Source: Streptomyces cavernae (lineage in GTDB: Bacteria > Actinomycetota > Actinomycetes > Streptomycetales > Streptomycetaceae). Taken from it: DNA of 64,000 nt. Below are positions 41,278 to 49,415 of this stretch, piece by piece (position 1 is the first letter of the stretch; each line of letters opens with the position of its first letter). The notes under the pieces are model-generated. The model saw only the letters and a program-made list of their open reading frames with translations, did not search any database and was not told where the DNA came from. The DNA lies in the NCBI RefSeq assembly GCF_004023625.1, contig NZ_RPDJ01000011.1, positions 186,001-250,000 on the forward strand, written 5' to 3'. The position numbers and the translations under genes are program-made.

Positions 41278-42566
41278 GCACCTCGGTGCGGAGGATCGTG
41301 CGCAACCAGGGTCCGCTGACGATCGTCCGGCTGGCGAACTTCGTCGCGCCCGCCTCGGGCGGGCTGCGGACCGCGCTGCGCGAGCTGGGGAAGGGTTATC
41401 AGGAGGCCGGTCACCGGCCCGTACTCGTCATGCCCGGCGGACGCGCAGATGACCGCGAGACCCAACAGGGCCGGGTCATCACCCTGCCCGGGCCGCTGCT
41501 GCCCGGTACGGGCGGCTACCGCGTGCTGACCGACAGGCGGCGCGTCGCCGCGCTCCTGGAGGAGCTGGCCCCGGACCGCCTGGAGGTCTCCGACCGCACG
41601 ACGCTGCGCTGGACCGGCACCTGGGCGCGGCGAAACCGGGTGCCGGCCGTGATGGTCTCCCACGAGACCGCCGACGGGGTGCTGCGCGCCTGGGGCCTGT
41701 CCGAGAACCTGGCGAGGCGTGCGTCGGACGCCCTCAACATCCGTACGGCGCACTCCTACGCGCGCGTGGTGTGCACCACGGAGTTCGCCGAGCGCGAGTT
41801 CATCCGTATCGGAGCGCGCAACGTCGTACGCGCTCCTCTCGGCGTCGACCTGGAGCACCGCCACCCCGGGCTGCGGGACCCGGCGGTGCGCGACCGGTAC
41901 GCGCGCGTGGACGAGACGCTGCTCGTCATGTGCTCACGGCTGTCCGTAGAGAAGCGGCCGGGCACGGCGCTGGACGCCCTGGAGGCGCTGCTGCGCCGGG
42001 GGCGTCGGGCGCGGCTCGTCGTCGCGGGGGAGGGGCCGCTGCGGGCCCGTCTGGAACAGCGGGCGGGCGAGCGGCGGCTCCCGGTGACCTTCCTGGGGCA
42101 CGTCCGGGAGCGCCGCTTGCTCGGGGCGCTCCAGGCCGGCGCCGACGTGGCGCTGGCACCGGGGCCCGCCGAGACGTTCGGGCTCGCCGCCCTCGAGGCG
42201 ATGGGCTGCGGCACGCCCGTGGCCGTCAGCGCCTCCTCCGCCCTCCCTGAGGTCATCGGCTCCGCCGGGATCGCCGCCGCCGACGACGGGGAAGCCTTCG
42301 CGGACGCCGTGGACGCGCTTCTGGCCCGCCCCGAATCCGAGCGCCGTCACGCCGCACGCGCGCGTGCCGAGTGTTTCGGCTGGAAGCGGGCGGTCGACGC
42401 GTTCCTCGCGGCGCACGACGTGGGGCCGGCGCGTTCGGCGCGGGAGGCGGCGGCCGGGCTGACCGTGCCCGGCCACTGGGGCGCGCAGGTACCCGGCGCC
42501 CTGGGCGACGCGCCCGGCCGCCTGGGCGCGGTGCCGGGCGGGGCCGCACCGGAGGGCTCGCGATGA
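41274..42566 (+). CDS. Glycosyltransferase family 4, second of two
   Basis: 430 residues from GTG at 41274. IVRLANFVAPASGGLRTALRELGKGYQEAGH at the N-terminus, VSHETADGVL, LVMCSRLSVEKRPGTALDALEALL and the EX7E motif in APGPAETFGLAALEAMGCGTPVAVS make it a GT4 enzyme of the same general kind as its neighbour. The last 35 residues are Gly/Ala/Pro-rich (VPGHWGAQVPGALGDAPGRLG). The stop overlaps the SGNH hydrolase start. The two transferases probably act in sequence on one glycolipid. Confidence 0.88.
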   Translation: MSTSVRRIVRNQGPLTIVRLANFVAPASGGLRTALRELGKGYQEAGHRPVLVMPGGRADDRETQQGRVITLPGPLLPGTGGYRVLTDRRRVAALLEELAPDRLEVSDRTTLRWTGTWARRNRVPAVMVSHETADGVLRAWGLSENLARRASDALNIRTAHSYARVVCTTEFAEREFIRIGARNVVRAPLGVDLEHRHPGLRDPAVRDRYARVDETLLVMCSRLSVEKRPGTALDALEALLRRGRRARLVVAGEGPLRARLEQRAGERRLPVTFLGHVRERRLLGALQAGADVALAPGPAETFGLAALEAMGCGTPVAVSASSALPEVIGSAGIAAADDGEAFADAVDALLARPESERRHAARARAECFGWKRAVDAFLAAHDVGPARSAREAAAGLTVPGHWGAQVPGALGDAPGRLGAVPGGAAPEGSR

Positions 42567-43483
42567 GAACGGTGCGGACGGCCGGGACGGCGGGGACGCC
42601 GGGGTCGGCCGGGACGGTGGGGTCCGCCGGGACGGTGCGGTTCCTAGCGCTCGGCGACTCGCTGACCGAAGGGGTGGGCGACCCCGTCGGAGACGGGTGG
42701 CGCGGCTGGGCCGCGCTGCTCGCCGACGGACTCGGCCGCGACGTGGAGTTCACCAACCTGGCCGTCAGCGGCTCCCAGACGCGGGACGTCCTGGAGCGGC
42801 AGACCCCCGCCGCGCTCGCCCACGGGCCCGATGTCGCCTCGGTCGTCATCGGCGTCAACGACACCCTGCGCTGCACCTTCGACATCCACGCGGTGGCCAC
42901 CCGCCTCGACCGGGTCTACGCGGCCTTCCGGGACCGGGGCGTGGTCCTGCTCACCGCCTGTCTGCCCGACCCGGGCGCGATGCTGGGACTGCCCGGGGCG
43001 CTCGCGAAACCGCTCGCCCGGCGTCAGCGGGCCGTCAACACCGTCGTGCACGCCCTGTCCGAGCGGCACGGAGCGATCCACCTCCACGCCGCCGAGGGCG
43101 ACTGGATCACCGACCGCGCCATGTGGAGCGCCGACCGGCTGCACCCCGGCGAGCGCGGTCACCGGCAGCTCGCGCTCCGCTTCCACGCACTGCTCGCCGA
43201 ACGGGGTATCGCGACGGGCCCGGCGCCCTCGCCCGAGCCGGAGTTCGCGGCGCCCACCAAGTCGGCGAGCCTGTGGTGGCTGGCCACCCAGGGCACCGGC
43301 TGGGTGGCCCGCCGCTGCACCGACCTGCTGCCCCAGCTGCTGCGGCTCGCCGCCTCCGAGGTACGGCACCGGGCCCGCGGCACCAGCGCCCGCCTGGACC
43401 TCAGCGCCTCCCACGCGGTGGCGTCGGCACTGGCGGCCCTGACGGTCGCGGAGCGGCCCGACGGGTACGAGCCGGCGGTGTGA
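42563..43483 (+). CDS. SGNH/GDSL hydrolase
   Basis: 306 residues from ATG at 42563. After a repetitive start (TVRTAGTAGTPGSAGTVGSA, from 42571-42641 short GC repeats) it has all SGNH blocks: VRFLALGDSLTEGVGD (Ser), NLAVSGSQTRD (Gly), VVIGVNDTLR (Asn) and SADRLHPGERGHRQLA (Asp/His). It should hydrolyse an ester, perhaps removing an acyl group from the product of the upstream glycosyltransferases. There is no signal peptide. The repeat-coded first 28 residues may be a recent extension. The C-terminal 90 residues lie outside the fold. Confidence 0.88.
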   Translation: MRTVRTAGTAGTPGSAGTVGSAGTVRFLALGDSLTEGVGDPVGDGWRGWAALLADGLGRDVEFTNLAVSGSQTRDVLERQTPAALAHGPDVASVVIGVNDTLRCTFDIHAVATRLDRVYAAFRDRGVVLLTACLPDPGAMLGLPGALAKPLARRQRAVNTVVHALSERHGAIHLHAAEGDWITDRAMWSADRLHPGERGHRQLALRFHALLAERGIATGPAPSPEPEFAAPTKSASLWWLATQGTGWVARRCTDLLPQLLRLAASEVRHRARGTSARLDLSASHAVASALAALTVAERPDGYEPAV

Positions 43484-43518
43484 GCCGACGGTCGTGTGTG
43501 TGCCGGCGGTCGGGTCCC

Positions 43519-43554
43519 GAGCCGTCGGACGGGTACGAGCCGTCGGACGGGTAC
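43519..43554. repeat. Two 18-bp repeats after the SGNH gene
   Basis: gagccgtcggacgggtac occurs at 43519-43536 and 43537-43554. The end of the SGNH gene (gacgggtacgagccggcggt, about 43460-43480) is a related copy, so the array seems to have grown from coding sequence. Confidence 0.8.
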
Positions 43555-43604
43555 GAGAAGCGGTGGAGGGTGAGTCGGCGCGGAGGGCCTGCGGGCCGTG
43601 CGGC

Positions 43605-44474
43605 TCAGCGGCCGCGCACGGCCACGAACCGTACGGGGGTCCCCGGCACGGCCTGCGCGGCGGCCGGGAGGTCGGCGGCCCGGACGACCGCGATCACCGG
43701 GTAGCCCCCGGTCGTCGGGTGGTCGGCGAGGAAGACCACCGGTCTGCCGTCCGGGGGCACCTGGACCGCGCCCAGCACCATGCCCTCGCTGGGGAGCTCG
43801 CCGGACAGCGCCCGGTCCAGGGCGGGGCCCTCCGTGCGCAGGCCGATGCGGTTGCTCGCCGAGGACACCCGGAACGTGCGCGAAGCGAAGGCGGCGACGG
43901 CCTCGGGGGTGAACCAGTCCGCGCGCGGGCCCAGTGTCACCCGGAGGACCAGTTCGACCGGGGGCCGCGGCTGCGGGACGACGTCTACGCGCGCGTGGGG
44001 GCGGGCCGGTCGTCCCAGCGGGAGCACCGTGCCGTCCGTGAGGGGCGGCGGGCCGAGGCCGGACAGCAGGTCCGTGGAGCGGCTGCCCAGGACCGGTTCG
44101 ACGGTGACGCCGCCGGAGACGGCCACATAACTGCGTACTCCGGAGACGGCCGCTCCGACCTCCAGCAGCGCGTCCGCCGGGATGCGCACCGGAACTCCCC
44201 AGGGCGCGGGGCGGCCGTCCACCGCGACCGGACAGGGGGCGCCGCCGACCGCCACCGTGACCTCCGAACGCGGCCGCAGGGCACAGCCGTTGAGCGTGGT
44301 CTCCAGGACGGCCGCGCCGGGTGGATTGCCGACGAGCCGGTTGACCAGGGCCGCCGCCGGCTGGTCGAGGGCTCCGGAGCGCGGCACGCCCAGGTGGGCA
44401 TGGCCCGGCCGGCCGAGGTCCTGCACGGTGGTCAGCGCCCCGGCCCGCACGACGGCGAGGGCACGGTCGCTCAT
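43605..44474 (-). CDS. pxpC: 5-oxoprolinase subunit PxpC
   Basis: 289 residues from ATG at 44474. ALAVVRAGALTTVQDLGRPGHAHLGVPRSGALD, NRLVGNPPGAAVLETTLNG, SYVAVSGGVTVEPVLGSRSTDL and RTEGPALDRA are the biotin-dependent-carboxyltransferase-like (KipA) domain. With PxpA and PxpB it hydrolyses 5-oxo-L-proline to glutamate using ATP. It is the last gene of the operon and convergent with the SGNH gene. It starts 25 bp after the present pxpB stop, although the sequence suggests that the two once overlapped. Confidence 0.92.
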   Translation of the reverse strand: MSDRALAVVRAGALTTVQDLGRPGHAHLGVPRSGALDQPAAALVNRLVGNPPGAAVLETTLNGCALRPRSEVTVAVGGAPCPVAVDGRPAPWGVPVRIPADALLEVGAAVSGVRSYVAVSGGVTVEPVLGSRSTDLLSGLGPPPLTDGTVLPLGRPARPHARVDVVPQPRPPVELVLRVTLGPRADWFTPEAVAAFASRTFRVSSASNRIGLRTEGPALDRALSGELPSEGMVLGAVQVPPDGRPVVFLADHPTTGGYPVIAVVRAADLPAAAQAVPGTPVRFVAVRGR

Positions 44475-44499
44475 GCGCGCCCCAGCGGTACGAAGTCGG

Positions 44500-45192
44500 T
44501 CATGGGCGCTCCTGCGGTACGGACTCCTGCGGTAGGAACTCCTGCGGTACAGACTCCTGCGGTACGAACTCCTGCGGTACGAACTCCTGCGGTACGAAAC
44601 GGACCCGCGCGCCCGGCGTGAGCAGCGCGGCCGGCACGCGCGCGTGGTCCCACAGCACGGAGTCCGTGGTGCCGATCAGCTGCCAGCCCCCGGGCGAGGA
44701 CCGCGGATAGACGCCCGTGTACGGGCCCGCGAGCGCCACGGAGCCGGCCGGGACGGTGGTGCGCGGGGTGGCCCGGCGCGGGACGTCGTAGCGATCCGGC
44801 AGACCGGTGAGGTAACCGAAGCCGGGCGCGAACCCGCAGAACGCGACCCGGAAATCCGCGGCGGCGTGGATCCGCGGTACCTCCTCCACCGGCACGCCCC
44901 ACAGCGCGGCGACGTCGGGGAGGTCGGGGCCGTCGTACCGTACGGGGATCTCGATCGCGTCCTCCGCGCGCGGGGGGACGGGCGGGATCTTCCACGTGAC
45001 GAGCCGGTCCGCGAGTCCCGAGGGATCGCGCAGGCCGTCCAGGAGCACCGTGCGCGCCGCGGGCACGATCTCCCGCACGGTCAGCGTTCCGGCGGCCCTG
45101 CGGCGCAGCAACTCCGCGTGCAGGGCCTGCGCCGCCTCTCCTGAGGACACCTCGACGAGCAGTGCTTCGTCGCCGACGGGCAGGACCCTCAC
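44500..45192 (-). CDS. pxpB: 5-oxoprolinase subunit PxpB with a repeat tail
   Basis: 230 residues from ATG or GTG at 45192, overlapping pxpA by 4 nt. It is KipI-like: MRVLPVGDEALLVEVSSG, RIHAAADFRVAFCGFAPGFGYLTGLP, RRATPRTTVPAGSVALAG, TGVYPRSSPGGWQLIGTT. The normal end is near GARVRFVP (about residue 200). Here six 15-bp repeats add VPQEFVPQEFVPQESVPQEF and further VPQE units before a stop in a shifted frame. Past the array, one base out of frame, the DNA reads FVPLGRA followed by TGA overlapping the pxpC start (ATGA), which looks like the original end. The catalytic part should be unaffected. Confidence 0.9.
   Translation of the reverse strand: MRVLPVGDEALLVEVSSGEAAQALHAELLRRRAAGTLTVREIVPAARTVLLDGLRDPSGLADRLVTWKIPPVPPRAEDAIEIPVRYDGPDLPDVAALWGVPVEEVPRIHAAADFRVAFCGFAPGFGYLTGLPDRYDVPRRATPRTTVPAGSVALAGPYTGVYPRSSPGGWQLIGTTDSVLWDHARVPAALLTPGARVRFVPQEFVPQEFVPQESVPQEFLPQESVPQERP
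44509..44598 (-). repeat. Six 15-bp repeats at the end of pxpB
   Basis: On the coding (minus) strand the unit is TTCGTACCGCAGGAG, six copies, three of them with one or two changes. Each encodes Phe/Ser-Val/Leu-Pro-Gln-Glu. A related partial unit (TTCGTACCGC) follows at about 44483-44495 in front of pxpC and is the likely source. Confidence 0.92.
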
Positions 45193-45941
45193 GCGAAGGC
45201 CTCCACAGCGACACCGGCGGACTCCAGCCGCGACCGCACCCGGCGGGCCAGGTCGACCGCGCCGGGTGTGTCACCGTGCAGGCACAGGGAGCGTGCCCGT
45301 ACGGGGACGGTACGTCCGGAGTGCGCGGCGACGACGCCGTCGCGGGCGATGCCCACCGAGCGCTCCACCACCGTGTCGGGGTCGGTGACCACCGCACCGT
45401 CCTCGCCGCGCGGTACGAGCGTGCCCTCGTCGGTGTACGCGCGGTCCGCGAACGCCTCCGTGACGACCGGGAGCCCGGCCTTGCCGGCCACCTCGAGGAA
45501 GCACGATCCGGGCAGCCCGAGCACGGGCAGGGAGTCGTCGGCGAGGAGCACCCCGTCGACGACGGCCTCGGCCTGCCGCTCGTCGCGCACGACGCGGTTG
45601 TACAGCGCGCCGTGGGGCTTCACGTACGCCACGCGCGTGCCCGCCGCCCGCGCGAACACCTCCAGGGCGCCGATCTGGTAGGCGACCTCGGCGGCCAGCT
45701 CCTCGGGCGGCACGTCCATCGCGCGCCGCCCGAAGCCCGCCAGGTCGCGGTAGGAGACCTGGGCGCCGATCCGTACGCCGCGCTCGGCCGCCAGCTCGCA
45801 CACCCGCCGCATGGTGGATGCGTCCCCGGCGTGGAAACCGCAGGCCACGTTGGCGCTGGTGACGACCGAGAGCAGCTGTTCGTCGTCCGTCAGCCGCCAG
45901 CGGCCGAAGCCCTCGCCGAGATCGGCGTTCAGATCGATCAT
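45189..45941 (-). CDS. pxpA: 5-oxoprolinase subunit PxpA (LamB/YcsF family)
   Basis: 250 residues from ATG at 45941 (AGGAGGGACC upstream). MIDLNADLGEGFGRWRLTDD, VTSANVACGFHAGDASTMRR, IGAQVSYRDLAGFGRRAMDV, YVKPHGALYN and SLCLHGDTPGAVDLARRVR are the diagnostic PxpA blocks, with the conserved His and Asp residues of the barrel. It opens the lactam ring of 5-oxoproline together with PxpB and PxpC. The gene overlaps pxpB and follows DUF1445 by 12 bp. Confidence 0.95.
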   Translation of the reverse strand: MIDLNADLGEGFGRWRLTDDEQLLSVVTSANVACGFHAGDASTMRRVCELAAERGVRIGAQVSYRDLAGFGRRAMDVPPEELAAEVAYQIGALEVFARAAGTRVAYVKPHGALYNRVVRDERQAEAVVDGVLLADDSLPVLGLPGSCFLEVAGKAGLPVVTEAFADRAYTDEGTLVPRGEDGAVVTDPDTVVERSVGIARDGVVAAHSGRTVPVRARSLCLHGDTPGAVDLARRVRSRLESAGVAVEAFA

Positions 45942-45953
45942 GGTCCCTCCTGG

Positions 45954-46847
45954 TCAGGCCGCGACGATGGGGATGCGGTACTGCTCGTCGCGGGCGTCGG
46001 TGATGAACATCTGGCCCGGCGCGTGGGTGATGGCGAACGGCGGACGGGACTCCATCACCGCCGCCTGCGGGGTCACCCCGCAGGCCCAGAACACCGGGAT
46101 GTCGTCCCGGTCCGGTGCCACCGGGTCGCCGAAGTCGGGCCGGCCCAGGTCGCCGATGCCGAGGATCGACGGGTCGCCGCAGTGTACGGGGCTGCCGTGC
46201 ACCGCCGGGAGCAGACTGCTCTGGTGGATGGCCGCCGCCACGTGCTGCGGCGGGACCGGCCGCATGGATACCACCATCGGGCCTTGCAGCCGCCCCGCGG
46301 GGCGGCACTGCCGGGCGGTGACGTACATGGGGACGTTGCGGCCCTGCTCGATGTGGCGCAGTGGTACGCCCGCCTCGGTCAGCGCCCACTCGAAGGTGAA
46401 GCTGCAGCCGATCAGGAACGACACCAGGTCCTCGCGCCAGACGTCCAGCACGTCCGTGGGCTCTGCCACCAGCTCGCCGTGCTCCCATACCCGGTAGCGC
46501 GGCAGATCCGTACGCAGGTCCGCTCCCTCGGCGAGCGGAGTGGTCCAGGAGCCCGCGTCGGTGACGTCCAGGACCGGGCAGGGCTTGGGGTTGCGCTGGC
46601 AGAACAGCAGCATGTCGTACGCCCAGTCGGCGGGCACCGAGATCAGGTTGGCCTGGGTGTGCCCCGCGGCCACTCCGGCGGTGGCTCCCGCCAGACCCGA
46701 ACGGAAGCGCTGCCGGGCCTCCTTGGGGCTCCACGCGCGCGCGTGCCCGTTGTCGAGCCGGGCCAGGGCGCGGTCCTCGGTGGCGAGGGCCTCGGGACGG
46801 TCCGGGGCGGCGAGCTTCGGCGGGCGCTTCTGCGCGATCCGGTTCAC
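45954..46847 (-). CDS. DUF1445 hydro-lyase / D-glutamate-cyclase-type protein
   Basis: 297 residues from GTG at 46847 (AAAGGAGC upstream), overlapping the MFS stop by GTGA. FRSGLAGATAGVAAGHTQANLISVPADWAYDMLLFCQRNPKPCPVL, FLIGCSFTFEWALTEAGV, GPMVVSMRPVPP and VFWACGVTPQAAVM are the PF07286 blocks. The mammalian member interconverts D-glutamate and 5-oxo-D-proline. In an operon for 5-oxoproline use, this protein could handle the D-isomer or a related cyclic compound; that is inference. Confidence 0.88.
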   Translation of the reverse strand: MNRIAQKRPPKLAAPDRPEALATEDRALARLDNGHARAWSPKEARQRFRSGLAGATAGVAAGHTQANLISVPADWAYDMLLFCQRNPKPCPVLDVTDAGSWTTPLAEGADLRTDLPRYRVWEHGELVAEPTDVLDVWREDLVSFLIGCSFTFEWALTEAGVPLRHIEQGRNVPMYVTARQCRPAGRLQGPMVVSMRPVPPQHVAAAIHQSSLLPAVHGSPVHCGDPSILGIGDLGRPDFGDPVAPDRDDIPVFWACGVTPQAAVMESRPPFAITHAPGQMFITDARDEQYRIPIVAA

Positions 46848-48163
46848 ACGAGCTCCTTTCCGCGGGTTTCGGGCAGTCCGAACAGTGCCAGTGCCGCCAG
46901 GCCGTAGCCGATCGCGCCGAAGACCAGCGCGCCGCCCACGCCCCAACTGTCGGCGAGGAAACCGACGGTGGTCGGGAAGGCCGCGCCCACCGCACGGCCG
47001 GTGTTGTACGTGAACCCCTGGCCGGTGCCGCGCACCGCCGTCGGGTACAGCTCGCTGAGGAACGAGCCGAAGCCGCTGAAGATGGCCGACATACAGAAAC
47101 CGAGCGGGAAACCGAGCACCAGGAGAAGGGTGTTGGCGCCGCTCGGGATGTTCGCGTAGGCCAGGATGCAGATCGCCGAGAGGACCGCGAAGAGCCAGAT
47201 GTTGCGCCTGCGGCCCAGTTTGTCGGTGAGGTAGCCGCCGGTGAGGTAGCCGGCGAAGGCGCCGGAGATCAGGAAGGTCAGATAGCCGCCGGTACCGACG
47301 ACCGACAGACCGCGCTCCGTCTTCAGATAGGTGGGCACCCAGGTGGCCAGGGTGTAGTAGCCGCCCTGGACGCCGGTGGAGAGCAGGACCGCGAAGACCG
47401 TGGTGCGCAACAGCCCGGGCGACGCGGCCGTGCCGGGCCTGAAGATCGTGGAGAACGAGCCCTTCTCGGCGCTCGCCTCGCGCTTGGCCGCGGCCTCCGG
47501 GGCGTCCTGGACACTGCGCCGTACCCAGACCACCAGCAGCGCGGGCAGTGCGCCGGTCCAGAACATCACGCGCCAGGCGGTGTCGTCGTCCACGAACGAG
47601 AAGACCAGGGTGTAGACGATCGCGGCCAGTCCCCAGCCGACGGCCCAGGAACTCTGGATCGCGCCGAGCGTGCGGCCGCGGTTCTTGGCGCTCGCGTACT
47701 CGGCCACCAAGATCGCGCCGACCGCCCACTCACCGCCGAAACCGAGGCCCTGAAGGGCGCGGAAGACCAGCAGCGTCTCGTAGTTGGGCGCGAAGCCGCA
47801 GGCCACCGTGAAGACCGCGTACGTGATGACGGTGATCAGCAGGGCCTTGACCCTGCCTATCCGATCGGCGAGTACGCCCGCCGCTGCGCCGCCGATCGCG
47901 GAGACCACCAGGGTGACCGTGGTGAACAGGCCGGTCTGGCCGCTGCTCAGGCCGAAGTAGGCGGAGAGCGCCACCATGCTCAGCGGCAGCGTGAAGTAGT
48001 CGTACGAGTCCAGCGCATAGCCGCCGAACGCGCCGGCGAACGCGCGCCGGCCCCGCGGCCCGAGGGCGCGCAGCCAGCCGAACGCGCCGTCGTCGGCGGT
48101 GGGTTCACCTGCGCCGTGCTGTGTTCCGGTCGCCAGGGTCCGGGGCGGTGGGGTCGTGCTCAT
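46844..48163 (-). CDS. MFS transporter of the 5-oxoproline operon
   Basis: 439 residues from ATG at 48163 (GAGGTG 4 nt upstream). It has twelve helices: GGYALDSYDYFTLPLSMVAL, LADRIGRVKALLITVITYAV after helix 2, and FRALQGLGFGGEWAVGAILVAE, the signature of the acid:proton symporter branch of MFS (sialate or aromatic-acid type). YLTDKLGRRRNIWLFAVLS follows in the second half. It is first in an operon with DUF1445 and pxpABC, so pyroglutamate or a related carboxylate is the probable substrate. Confidence 0.88.
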   Translation of the reverse strand: MSTTPPPRTLATGTQHGAGEPTADDGAFGWLRALGPRGRRAFAGAFGGYALDSYDYFTLPLSMVALSAYFGLSSGQTGLFTTVTLVVSAIGGAAAGVLADRIGRVKALLITVITYAVFTVACGFAPNYETLLVFRALQGLGFGGEWAVGAILVAEYASAKNRGRTLGAIQSSWAVGWGLAAIVYTLVFSFVDDDTAWRVMFWTGALPALLVVWVRRSVQDAPEAAAKREASAEKGSFSTIFRPGTAASPGLLRTTVFAVLLSTGVQGGYYTLATWVPTYLKTERGLSVVGTGGYLTFLISGAFAGYLTGGYLTDKLGRRRNIWLFAVLSAICILAYANIPSGANTLLLVLGFPLGFCMSAIFSGFGSFLSELYPTAVRGTGQGFTYNTGRAVGAAFPTTVGFLADSWGVGGALVFGAIGYGLAALALFGLPETRGKELV

Positions 48164-48189
48164 GGGCACCTCACTGATGAGTTGGAGGG

Positions 48190-48370
48190 TGCTGGGGAGT
48201 GAGCCGTGCGGGAACGGGGAGCCGTGCGGGAGTTGTGGGGAGAGCTGTGCGGGGACTTGCAGGTGGAGCAGTGCGGGAAGTTGCGGGGAGAGCTGTGCGG
48301 GGAGCCGTGCCAGGAGCCTGCGGAAGGCCGTATCGGGAGCTGTGCGGAGAGTCGTGCAGGGGTCGGGCAC
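48190..48370. repeat. Degenerate GC-rich repeats in the MFS leader
   Basis: Units of about 15 nt close to ggggagagctgtgcg and ggggagccgtgcggg recur between the MFS start and the GntR operator. They would form a long structured leader of the leftward operon. The gap holds no gene. Confidence 0.65.
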
Positions 48371-48428
48371 CAGGGAACCGCGCGGGGACGGGGAGCTGAC
48401 GGGGCGAGCCGCGTTTCGTCACCGTAGA

Positions 48429-48445
48429 GGATTGTTCAACGATCC
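48429..48445. promoter_or_regulatory. Candidate GntR operator
   Basis: GGATTGTT-C-AACGATCC is a 17-bp palindrome with one mismatch, 50 bp before the GntR start in the divergent region. The core TTGTTCAAC fits FadR/FCD-type GntR sites. Confidence 0.6.
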
Positions 48446-48494
48446 CTCAATACCCATGTTGTTTCGTTCTTGTGTCTGGGGTTGAATTCCGGGC

Positions 48495-49187
48495 ATGGGA
48501 GAGCTGACGGGATTGGCCGACGACCGCGCCCTGCTGGGGCGCACCAGTACCGCCGAACGGGTGTCGGACATCCTCCGGAGCCGGATCGCCGACGGGTACT
48601 TCCCGCCGGGGCAGCGGCTGTCGGAGGACAGCATCGGCGGGGCGCTCGGTGTGTCCCGCAACACACTGCGCGAGGCGTTCCGGCTGCTCACCCACGAACG
48701 GCTCCTCGTGCACGAGCTCAACCGCGGGGTCTTCGTACGGGTGCTGACCGTCCAGGACGTCGAGGACATCTACCGCACCCGCCGGGTGGTGGAGTGCGCG
48801 GTCGTACGGGGGCTCGGGGAGCCGCCGTTCGCGGTGGAGGCCGTGGCGGCGGCGGTCGAGAGCGGGTTGCGCGCGGCGCGTGAGGGTGAGTGGAAGCAGG
48901 TGTCCACGGCCAACATCCACTTCCACCGCGCGCTGGTGGCGCTCGCCGGGAGCGCCCGGATCGACGAGCTGATGCGCAGCGTCTTCGCCGAACTCCGCCT
49001 GGCGTTCCACGTGGTGGCCGACCCACGCCTTCTGCACGAGCCGTACCTGGCCCGTAACCGCGAGATCCTGGGCGCCCTCCAGGCGGGCGACCGGTCGGGG
49101 GCGGAACGGCTGTTGGCGGAGTACCTCGACGACTCGCTCAAGGGACTGGTCGAGGTGTACACGCGGCGAGTGGCTCAGCAGGCGTAG
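48495..49187 (+). CDS. GntR-family regulator, FCD type
   Basis: 230 residues from ATG at 48495. Residues about 15-80 are the winged helix (AERVSDILRSRIADGYFPPG, LGVSRNTLREAFRLLTHERL). Residues about 90-220 are the all-helical FCD domain (VQDVEDIYRTRRVVECAVVR, STANIHFHRALVALAGSARI, FAELRLAFH, EPYLARNREILGAL) with the Asp/His positions that usually bind metal and a carboxylate ligand. It is divergent from the pxp operon and most likely its repressor, with 5-oxoproline or glutamate as effector. Confidence 0.92.
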   Translation: MGELTGLADDRALLGRTSTAERVSDILRSRIADGYFPPGQRLSEDSIGGALGVSRNTLREAFRLLTHERLLVHELNRGVFVRVLTVQDVEDIYRTRRVVECAVVRGLGEPPFAVEAVAAAVESGLRAAREGEWKQVSTANIHFHRALVALAGSARIDELMRSVFAELRLAFHVVADPRLLHEPYLARNREILGALQAGDRSGAERLLAEYLDDSLKGLVEVYTRRVAQQA

Positions 49188-49199
49188 GGGTGCGGGCAG

Positions 49200-49314
49200 T
49201 AAGATCATCCGCTTCCCGTGTGGGCGGAACGGTAAGATCATCCGTTTTCCGTGTGGCCGGACCAGCCGACCCCGGTGCCGGCGGACCACAAGATCATCCG
49301 GCTTCCCGCCGGGT
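49200..49314. repeat. Three AAGATCATCCG repeats before the SMC operon
   Basis: AAGATCATCCG occurs at 49201, 49234 and 49290. The first two copies are parts of a 33-bp unit continuing cttcccgtgtgg / ttttccgtgtgg; the third is followed by gcttcccg. They lie between the GntR gene and the SMC operon, 100-215 bp before the first SMC gene start. Confidence 0.8.
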
Positions 49315-49415
49315 CGCGACCAGCCGCACGCAAAGCCGCGGACACAGACCACCCCCGCAGCCACTGACCTGCGTCGATTCCGTGGCTGTCAGACCGAGGA
49401 CCTAGTCTGTGCACC

